NCBI RefSeq assembly: GCF_004363725.1 | Contig: NZ_SNZF01000001.1 | Location: 186,001-250,000 of the forward strand | From: Aquamicrobium defluvii | GTDB taxonomy: Bacteria; Pseudomonadota; Alphaproteobacteria; Rhizobiales; Rhizobiaceae | DNA: 64,000 bases | Direction of reading: 5' to 3' | The notes under the pieces: generated by a model | Told to the model about the DNA's origin: nothing | Databases searched by the model: none | Seen by the model: only the letters and a program-made list of their open reading frames with translations | Made by a program: the position numbers and the translations under genes | Shown here: positions 57,811-64,000 of the stretch, in pieces | Numbering within the stretch: position 1 is the stretch's first letter | How the letters are laid out: each line of letters begins with the position of its first letter

Positions 57811-58782
57811 TTGATCAGATCAGTTGTGCGCGGCACCGGTTCGGCCTTGCCCCGTCGCGTCATGAAGAATGCCGAGTTCGAGGGTAGGCTGGAAACCTCC
57901 GACGAGTGGATCGCACAACGCACCGGCATCCGACAGCGCTACATCGCTGCGGAGGATGAGACGACGGCGTCGCTGGGCGAGGCGGCTGCCCGCGCCGCAC
58001 TGGCCAATGCCGGGCTCACCCCGGACGATATCGACCTCATCGTGCTGGCGACATCGACGCCGAACAATACCTTTCCCGCCACGGCCGTCGAAATCCAGAG
58101 CCGGCTCGGCATGCATCACGGCTTCGCCTTCGACATGCAGGCCGTGTGCTCCGGCTTCGTCTATGCCGTCACCACGGCGGATGCCTACATTCGCGGCGGG
58201 CTTTCCAAAAGGGCGCTGGTCATCGGTTCGGAGACCTTCTCGCGCCTGCTCGACTGGAACGATCGCACGACCTGCGTTCTGTTCGGCGACGGCGCCGGCG
58301 CCATCGTTCTCGAGGCGGGCGAAGGCGAGGGCACCATCGCAGATCGCGGCGTGCTGGCTGCGGCGCTGCGCTCCGATGGACAGCACAAGGAAAAGCTCTA
58401 TGTCGATGGAGGCGTTTCCACCACCGGCACCGTCGGTCATCTCAAGATGGAAGGCCGTGAGGTCTTCAAGCATGCGGTTGGCATGATCACCGACGTGATC
58501 GAGGCGACGTTCTCACAGGCTGGAATCACCGCGGAAGATATCGACTGGTTCGTGCCGCATCAGGCCAACAAGCGCATCATAGATGCTTCGGCGAAGAAGC
58601 TTGGCATCGCCGAGGAAAAGGTTGTCATCACCGTCGACCAGCATGGCAATACCTCGGCCGCGTCGGTGCCGCTGGCGCTTTCCGTGGCCGTCGCGGACGG
58701 GCGCATCAGGCGCGGCGATCTTGTCCTGCTGGAGGCGATGGGAGGCGGTTTCACCTGGGGCGCGGTGCTGCTGCGCTGGTAG
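57811..58782 (+). CDS. fabH: Beta-ketoacyl-ACP synthase III
   Basis: 323 residues; first condensation of fatty acid synthesis. Catalytic set: Cys in [10 protein letters not shown], His in VPHQANKRI, Asn in [15 protein letters not shown] start four bases after plsX. Confidence 0.95.
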   Translation: MIRSVVRGTGSALPRRVMKNAEFEGRLETSDEWIAQRTGIRQRYIAAEDETTASLGEAAARAALANAGLTPDDIDLIVLATSTPNNTFPATAVEIQSRLGMHHGFAFDMQAVCSGFVYAVTTADAYIRGGLSKRALVIGSETFSRLLDWNDRTTCVLFGDGAGAIVLEAGEGEGTIADRGVLAAALRSDGQHKEKLYVDGGVSTTGTVGHLKMEGREVFKHAVGMITDVIEATFSQAGITAEDIDWFVPHQANKRIIDASAKKLGIAEEKVVITVDQHGNTSAASVPLALSVAVADGRIRRGDLVLLEAMGGGFTWGAVLLRW

Positions 58783-58810
58783 GCCGTGCAATTGCCTGAT
58801 CCAAACGGTC

Positions 58811-58839
58811 TTGACCTTTACGGATCAATTACTTAGGCT
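58811..58839 (+). promoter_or_regulatory. Predicted sigma-70 promoter of ihfA
   Basis: TTGACC, exactly 17 bases, TAGGCT, about 50 bases before the ihfA ATG. It allows ihfA and the merR gene to be transcribed apart from plsX-fabH. Confidence 0.55.
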
Positions 58840-58886
58840 CCGCCGTCGTTTCTGGTGGTCATTGTTTTAACGGATTGGACGGACGC

Positions 58887-59207
58887 ATGGGGGGAAAGAC
58901 GCTTACGCGCGCCGACCTTGCCGAGGCTGTTTACCGAAAGGTCGGCCTGTCGAGGACCGAATCGGCCGAGCTGGTCGAGGCTGTTCTCAATGAAATCTGC
59001 GAGGCGATCGTGCGCGGTGAAACCGTGAAACTGTCCTCCTTCGCCACCTTTCAGGTGCGCTCGAAGAACGAGCGGATCGGCCGCAATCCCAAGACCGGCG
59101 AGGAGGTTCCCATCCTTCCGCGCCGGGTGATGACCTTCAAGGCGTCCAATGTGCTGAAGAGCCGCATTCTGCGTTCGCACCAGAATCGCGGAAAAGGCGG
59201 CAAGTAG
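58887..59207 (+). CDS. ihfA: Integration host factor alpha subunit
   Basis: 106-residue DNA-bending protein. [30 protein letters not shown], then the HU/IHF arm [25 protein letters not shown] with the intercalating Pro. Pairs with IhfB. Position after fabH is conserved. Confidence 0.95.
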   Translation: MGGKTLTRADLAEAVYRKVGLSRTESAELVEAVLNEICEAIVRGETVKLSSFATFQVRSKNERIGRNPKTGEEVPILPRRVMTFKASNVLKSRILRSHQNRGKGGK

Positions 59208-59398
59208 GCCAGTCGAGCCCGAAAGTTCCGGATAGGGATCCCGCTGCCGCCGGCACACTTGAATATTGGCGCATAAACGGCTGGAATAAGTCCCGGTTCA
59301 GGTGTCCGTTGCCAAAACGATTCGTGCGGCCTGCCTGAACGCCGGATAGCGCCATCGTCGCGCATCCTGTCCGCTTACGTGTTTTGCGAGGATCGGCC

Positions 59399-59941
59399 AT
59401 GGAAAAGAGCCCCGACGCCTTTCGCACCATCAGCGAGGTCGCGGAAGAACTGGACCTTCCGCAGCATGTTCTGCGCTTCTGGGAAACGCGCTTCAACCAG
59501 ATCAAGCCGATGAAGCGCGGCGGCGGCCGCCGCTATTACAGGCCGCAGGATGTCGAGCTCATAAAGGGCATCCGGCACATGCTTTACGATCAGGGTTATA
59601 CGATCAAGGGCGTGCAGAAACTGCTGCGCGAAAACGGCAACCAGTTTCTGGTGGCGATCGGCAATGGCGACCTTGCCGCGGTGGAAGCCATTGCGCAGCG
59701 CAGGCAGGCCGACGCTGTGGAACTTACCCCCGCTGCACAGCCGCGCGCGGGGGATGAGGAGCAACTTGTGGGCCAGCCCAGGGCCAAGCCCAGCCGCCGC
59801 TTCTTCGGCCTCGGCAAGGCCGATGACGAGGGGCCGGTTCAGGCCGATGGGGGCAGGCTGTCACGCGACAACCGCGCCTTGCTGCAGGAGGCGCTCTTCG
59901 ATCTTCTGGAGTGCAAGCGGCTTCTGGATCAGGTGCGCTGA
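59399..59941 (+). CDS. MerR family transcriptional regulator
   Basis: 180 residues. N-terminal MerR winged helix ([46 protein letters not shown] in parts), then [20 protein letters not shown], and a polar C-terminal half ending in a helix [19 protein letters not shown]. The WETRF box marks the MlrA/CarA-like group. Always next to ihfA in rhizobia; targets unknown. Confidence 0.9.
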   Translation: MEKSPDAFRTISEVAEELDLPQHVLRFWETRFNQIKPMKRGGGRRYYRPQDVELIKGIRHMLYDQGYTIKGVQKLLRENGNQFLVAIGNGDLAAVEAIAQRRQADAVELTPAAQPRAGDEEQLVGQPRAKPSRRFFGLGKADDEGPVQADGGRLSRDNRALLQEALFDLLECKRLLDQVR

Positions 59942-60082
59942 CAGGCGGAGCCCGCGTTTCATGGCATCTTGCCGTTGCCATGGTGCCAGGGCGATCTGTT
60001 CCGCCTGAACCGCGTATGGTGGTGGAACCAAAAGGCCGGCCCACCGTTTTCCCTCTTTGGTTTTGTAAAAGAAGGAAACAGC

Positions 60083-60406
60083 ATGGCGTCGTTTTTGTCC
60101 CTGTCCGACAAGGACCTCGAGAAGCAGGTCGCGCAACTCTCCAAAGAGCTCGCTTCCCTGAAGAAGCAGCTTTCGAAGCGCGGTCATCATTATTATGAGG
60201 AGGGTCGCGAAGCGCTGGCCGACTATCGCGACACCATTTCCGATTACTACGACGAGATTTCCGGACGGATCGGCGACCACATGCCCGATCTGCGCAGGAA
60301 GGCGCGGGTCATCGAAAACACGGCCCGTGAGCATCCGGCGGCCGCAGCGGCCGTGGGTCTGATCATTGTCGGCCTCGCTGTCTCGCTACTTTTTGGCAGG
60401 CGGTGA
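60083..60406 (+). CDS. Small tail-anchored protein, ElaB/YqjD (DUF883)-like
   Basis: 107 residues: an N-terminal coiled coil (LSDKDLEKQVAQLSKELASLKKQL), a middle with Tyr and acidic residues, and a C-terminal membrane helix (HPAAAAAVGLIIVGLAVSLLFGRR). The layout is that of ElaB/YqjD, inner-membrane proteins that can bind ribosomes in stationary phase; identity to that family is by layout. GAAGGAAA precedes the ATG. Confidence 0.75.
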   Translation: MASFLSLSDKDLEKQVAQLSKELASLKKQLSKRGHHYYEEGREALADYRDTISDYYDEISGRIGDHMPDLRRKARVIENTAREHPAAAAAVGLIIVGLAVSLLFGRR

Positions 60407-60463
60407 ACTGTCCGTTCCGGCCGCTTCGGCGGCCGGACCTGCCATGATGCATTCTGGAAAAAA

Positions 60464-60540
<77 letters not shown>

Positions 60541-60781
60541 AACCGGGAGAAGCCTTATATTCTGCGCACTTGGCGCGCAAGGGCTAAAACGCCTCAAAAG
60601 AACATAAGCCGATCATTTGCAGTGAATTGAGTGGTTCGCAGCGGAGGGCCTTGCGGTCGCTGCTGCTGAACTTCAATTAGGTCCACAATCTGCAAGCTAT
60701 CGCCGCCATAGGATAGCCTGTGATCGCAGGCACGAAACATGGGGGCCCGCTGCAAATCCGATGTTCCGGCCACGCAAATAG

Positions 60782-61372
60782 CTATCTGGTCTTCATCTCG
60801 ATACGAGGCGCGAAGCGGACATTGCGAATCTCGCTTTTCATCGTTTCGTTCCTGTAATTCAGCAGTGCCACCACCCGAACGAAGCGGGTGCCCGGATGGA
60901 ACTGGTTGTGGTTCTCGTTGCCTTGTCCGCTGATCACGCCGGACACCGTCGCCCATCCGCGCGCGGGAACGAGGTAGTAGTTGTTGGCTGCCGCGTACCG
61001 GTTGGGACCGGGTTTTGAAGTCAGCCTTTGCTTTTTTTCATCGTAACCGATCACACCCAGATAGGTGACAGCGCCGGCCGCCTCGTCTCCGTTCGCGGCG
61101 AAGCTGCGTATTTCGCCCGACAGATCGTATGTCAGGGAAGGGTCCACGGGTATCATTCCCGACGTGATCATGGTCGGTCCGCTGCCGGACATGACCCCGG
61201 CGCTGTCTGTAGCAAGCTGTTTTTCTGCGGCCGGGTCCGGCCCGGCATTCGTCCTTGTCGTGAGCCAGCCCGCCTGCATGGCAATGAGACATACGATCCC
61301 TGTAACCGCCAGCACCGACAACAGGATGCGTCCGTAAAATCTCAGGGCGAGAAGGAAAGCTGCATTATGCAT
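60782..61372 (-). CDS. Membrane-anchored periplasmic protein of unknown function near polysaccharide genes
   Basis: 196 residues: one N-terminal helix (YGRILLSVLAVTGIVCLIAMQAGWL), a disordered linker, then a beta-rich domain (MIPVDPSLTYDLSGEIRSFA, AVTYLGVIGYDE, FHPGTRFVRVVALLNYRNET). The pattern (DLSGEIR...YLGVIGYD...NNYYLVPARGWATVSGVISGQG) suggests a carbohydrate-binding-module-like jelly roll. It is on the same strand as the sugar transferase and Wza-like genes, so a role in exopolysaccharide handling is likely but unproven. The start is uncertain for lack of a good ribosome site. Confidence 0.65.
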   Translation of the reverse strand: MHNAAFLLALRFYGRILLSVLAVTGIVCLIAMQAGWLTTRTNAGPDPAAEKQLATDSAGVMSGSGPTMITSGMIPVDPSLTYDLSGEIRSFAANGDEAAGAVTYLGVIGYDEKKQRLTSKPGPNRYAAANNYYLVPARGWATVSGVISGQGNENHNQFHPGTRFVRVVALLNYRNETMKSEIRNVRFAPRIEMKTR

Positions 61373-61538
61373 GGGTGGCACTGTAAAACCTTCGGACGGC
61401 TTTTGGCGAGGCAATCGCAACGACCGGGCACATGGTCGGGAGATGCCTGCGGAACAGGACACCTGACCGGAAAATGTGGCGACTATCCGGACAGCGCAGC
61501 CGGGGCCCGGTTCAGAAAGGCCCTGATCGTGGCGACGC

Positions 61539-63074
61539 TCAGTAGGCGTTTTCCGTGTTGAGCAGGCGGATCGGCGTCAACAGCAGGATTTTCAGGTCGA
61601 ACAGCAGAGACCAGTTCTCGATATAGTAAAGATCGAATTCCGTGCGCATGCGGATCTTCTCGTCCGTGTCCATCTCGCCGCGCCAGCCATTGATCTGCGC
61701 CCAGCCGGTGACCCCCGGCTTGACCTTGTGGCGGGCAAAGTAGCCGTCCACCACTTCCGCGTAGAGCAGATTGTGCGACTGGGCGGCAACGGCATGAGGG
61801 CGCGGCCCCACCAGCGAGAGCGATCCCAGCAGGGCATTGAAGAACTGGGGCAATTCGTCGATCGAGGTCTTGCGGATGAAGCGCCCGACGCGGGTCACCC
61901 GCGGGTCGTTGCGGGTCACGGTCTTCCTGGCGGACGGATCCGACTGGTCGGCATACATGGAACGGAACTTGTAGACCTCGATGACCTCGTTGTTGAAACC
62001 GTGCCGCTTCTGCCTGAACAGCAGAGGGCCTTTCGAATCCAGCTTGATGGCTATAGCGGTCGCGATCATGATCGGGGAGAACAGCAGGATGCCGATCATG
62101 CTGAAGACAATATCGAAGGCACGCTTGGCGACCGAATCCCAGCCGTTGATTGGCTTGTCGAAAATGTCGAGCAGGGGGACCGAGCCGATGTAGGAATAGG
62201 CCCGGGGCCGGAACTGCAGGGAGCTGGACTGGGCCGAAAGCCTGATGTCGACAGGCAGAACCCACAGTTTCTTGAGCAGTTGCAGAACCCGCTGCTCGGC
62301 GGTTATCGGCAAGGAGACGATCAGCAGGTCGATGCGTGCAATGCGTGCGAACTCGATCAGTTCGGAAATCGTGCCGAGCTTCGGATAGCCCGCCACGATG
62401 GGCGGAGAGCGCTTGTCGTCGCGATCATCGAAGATGCCGCAGATGCGTATGTCGTTATAGGGCTGCTGCTCGATTGCGCGGATAAGGTTCTCGGCCGCCT
62501 TGCCGCCACCGACGATGACCGCACGGCGCTCCATGCGCCCATTGCGTGCCCAGCGGCGGATCAGCCGCGCCACGATCAGGCGCAATGTGAAACTGGAGGC
62601 GAAGCCCGTCACGAACCACACGCCGAACATCAGGCGCGAAAAATCGGCGCCCACCTTGAGCATGAAGGCGGTCAGCGCCATCAGCGCGAAGGTGCCGGCC
62701 CATACCAGGAGAATGCGGGAGAAGGTGGCGAAGGGGCGCATCAGCGCCGCCACCTGATAGCAATCGCTGAACTCCAGGAAGGCAACCGCTATGGCGGACC
62801 CGGCTGCTATGACAACGTAATATTGCCAGTCTGCGAGATCGAAGGGCCCGACAAGGAACCAGTAGACGACAAGGCCCGACAGCATCAGGACGGCGAATTC
62901 AAGTATGCGCAGCGTGCCGCTCACCATTACCGGGGTAACGGTATCGTTGCCGAGCTGAGAGGCCACCTGTCTCGCCATTTCGTTCAGCACAGACGGCCGC
63001 TCCCCGGCAGGGGATGCCTGAAGTTCTTGCGCTGCTTCCGGCGAGAAGCGTTTGGCAGGATCGATATCGTTCAT
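61539..63074 (-). CDS. Undecaprenyl-phosphate sugar phosphotransferase (WcaJ/PssA-type)
   Basis: 511 residues. Several N-terminal helices, a Rossmann-like CoA-binding-type middle domain (RRAVIVGGGKAAENLIRAI), and the C-terminal bacterial sugar transferase domain: KRAFDIVFSMIGILLFSPIM, KFRSM, TSIDELPQFFNALLGSLSLVGPRP. It starts exopolysaccharide repeat units by loading a hexose-1-phosphate on the lipid carrier. ATG chosen over a TTG seven codons upstream. Confidence 0.9.
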   Translation of the reverse strand: MNDIDPAKRFSPEAAQELQASPAGERPSVLNEMARQVASQLGNDTVTPVMVSGTLRILEFAVLMLSGLVVYWFLVGPFDLADWQYYVVIAAGSAIAVAFLEFSDCYQVAALMRPFATFSRILLVWAGTFALMALTAFMLKVGADFSRLMFGVWFVTGFASSFTLRLIVARLIRRWARNGRMERRAVIVGGGKAAENLIRAIEQQPYNDIRICGIFDDRDDKRSPPIVAGYPKLGTISELIEFARIARIDLLIVSLPITAEQRVLQLLKKLWVLPVDIRLSAQSSSLQFRPRAYSYIGSVPLLDIFDKPINGWDSVAKRAFDIVFSMIGILLFSPIMIATAIAIKLDSKGPLLFRQKRHGFNNEVIEVYKFRSMYADQSDPSARKTVTRNDPRVTRVGRFIRKTSIDELPQFFNALLGSLSLVGPRPHAVAAQSHNLLYAEVVDGYFARHKVKPGVTGWAQINGWRGEMDTDEKIRMRTEFDLYYIENWSLLFDLKILLLTPIRLLNTENAY

Positions 63075-63189
63075 GATCAGCCTGTCGGTTCCCAAACTGC
63101 TTAGCGGGCGAGAGCTAAGAAACCGTTCAGGTCGAAAGCTAGTTTGTCGCTATCGCACAGGCAAGAACAGGCTGTGTCGTTCCGGCCGG

Positions 63190-63756
63190 TCAAAACAGCC
63201 GTTCACGCACATAGATCGTATCGCCGGGCAGGATGGGGTCCGAGGTCAGCACCCGTCCGGTCATTACCTTGCCATTGATGTCGCGGGTGATGTCGACGTT
63301 TTCCTGATTTGCCCGTGCCGAGAAGCCGCCGGCCATCGCTATGGCCTTCTGCACTGTCAGACCGGGCACGTAGGAGTACTGCCCGGCGGAGCCGACTTCG
63401 CCCATCACGAAAACAGGGCGGTAGCGGTCGATCTCGACCGAGACGTCGGGATCGCGCAGATAGCCCTGACGCAGTTTGGCGGCGATCTGTTTCTCAAGCT
63501 GCTGTGCCGTGTGCCCCCTGGCGGGAATGACGCCGATCAGCGGAAAGGAGATGTAGCCCGACTGGTCGACACTGTAAGTGTTGGTCAGTCCTTCCTGCTC
63601 GAACACGGTGATACGCACCCGGTCACCGGCGCCGAGCTGGTAGGGCTTGTCCAGAACTTCATGAAAGGCGGCCGGTGTGGGCCGATAGCTGGCGCAACCC
63701 GACAGGATCGCGGAAACGGCGATCACGGCGCTCAACAGGACGGCGGGGCTCTTCAT
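63190..63756 (-). CDS. Polysaccharide export lipoprotein, Wza/KpsD/ExoF-type
   Basis: 188 residues: lipobox LSGC (Cys about residue 21), the Poly_export domain (YQLGAGDRVRITVFEQEGLTNTYSVDQSGYISFPLIGVIPARG in parts), and an SLBB domain (RPVFVMGEVGSAGQYSYVPGLTVQKAIAMAGGF). Shorter than E. coli Wza, without the C-terminal barrel helix. Upstream of the sugar transferase, so one exopolysaccharide operon. Confidence 0.92.
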   Translation of the reverse strand: MKSPAVLLSAVIAVSAILSGCASYRPTPAAFHEVLDKPYQLGAGDRVRITVFEQEGLTNTYSVDQSGYISFPLIGVIPARGHTAQQLEKQIAAKLRQGYLRDPDVSVEIDRYRPVFVMGEVGSAGQYSYVPGLTVQKAIAMAGGFSARANQENVDITRDINGKVMTGRVLTSDPILPGDTIYVRERLF

Positions 63757-63879
63757 GGACGACTCGACATTTTGACCATCTTGGCCGTGCGATCTTTCTG
63801 ACCTGTTCCGTTATCATCCTATTAGGGTTAATGGCCGGTAAAGCCGTGCCTTCGCTTGTCGGTGAGGAGGAGATGCGGC

Positions 63880-64000
63880 TTGATAAGGCAGCAGGACACG
63901 GGATTTCAGACCGGCTTCGACATCACCGGAACAGGGCGCGTGGCAGGATTGCGAATGAAGCCGGTCAGTATCGGGTCGGCGGTATACCGCATCGTCGAGA
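63880..64000 (+). CDS. Start of a gene cut by the right edge
   Basis: From a TTG nine bases after GGAGG the frame stays open to the window end (40 codons): IRQQDTGFQTGFDITGTG, VAGLRMKPVSIGSAVYRIVE. Codon third positions are GC-rich in this frame and not in the overlapping ATG frame at 63873. Divergent from the Wza-like gene, so perhaps an exopolysaccharide gene. Too short to identify. Confidence 0.45.
   Translation, partial: MIRQQDTGFQTGFDITGTGRVAGLRMKPVSIGSAVYRIVE

Overview
The window is high-GC, gene-dense chromosomal DNA of an alphaproteobacterium of the order Hyphomicrobiales (Rhizobiales). It best fits the Phyllobacteriaceae/Mesorhizobium side of that order, although the genus is inferred from gene content only. 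The strongest markers are an acpXL-lpxXL cluster for the very-long-chain acyl group of rhizobial lipid A, the iron regulator RirA beside an hmuPSTUV heme-uptake operon, an LdtR/LdtP pair, a magnesium-type HemB, and the order ribD-ribE-ribH-nusB followed later by plsX-fabH-ihfA-merR. I see no prophage, insertion sequence, CRISPR array or plasmid-type gene. The only mobile-looking item is a 106-bp palindromic intergenic repeat.

Layout. 1-5.2 kb (minus): the end of an oligopeptide-type ABC importer operon (ATPase cut by the left edge, two permeases, binding protein) followed upstream by an M20 amidohydrolase. 5.4-10.5 kb (plus): a small L,D-transpeptidase, then a three-gene molybdenum oxidoreductase that looks like the cytoplasm-facing sulfite dehydrogenase SoeABC. 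10.5-15.7 kb (minus): a 55-codon ORF, then lpxXL, adh2XL, fabF1XL, fabF2XL and acpXL. FabF2XL has lost the ketosynthase cysteine, and the usual fabZXL is absent. 15.9-23.6 kb: a GFA protein, a secreted histidine phosphatase, succinate-semialdehyde dehydrogenase, a FixH-like protein, and the divergent pair putR/putA.

23.7-29.7 kb is an iron/heme island: an IsdG-type heme oxygenase, a secreted protein of unknown function, an IRO box (TGA-N9-TCA) directly before hmuPSTUV, and rirA with an Irr-box-like dyad in its own promoter. 30-45.5 kb holds a GNAT acetyltransferase, a secreted protein, parC, transporters, the leucyltransferase bpt, crcB behind a clear fluoride riboswitch with terminator and a possible antiterminator, hemB, an HIBCH-type hydrolase, and ldtR/ldtP.

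45.6-60.4 kb is core metabolism: glyA, nrdR, riboflavin synthesis, nusB, a potassium-independent proton pyrophosphatase, an OmlA/BamE-type lipoprotein, the cytochrome bc1 chaperone, DUF177, plsX, fabH, ihfA and a MerR regulator. After a tRNA-Pro(GGG), the right end begins an exopolysaccharide region (membrane-anchored unknown, sugar-phosphate transferase, Wza-like export lipoprotein) with the start of another gene at the edge.

Nothing here is a wholly new system. The points most worth following are the KS/CLF-like FabF pair for C28 acyl synthesis, the fluoride riboswitch with its possible three-state leader, the two-regulator wiring of the heme island, and several unannotated small genes or RNA candidates. 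Function calls rest on motifs and gene context read by eye; no database search was run.
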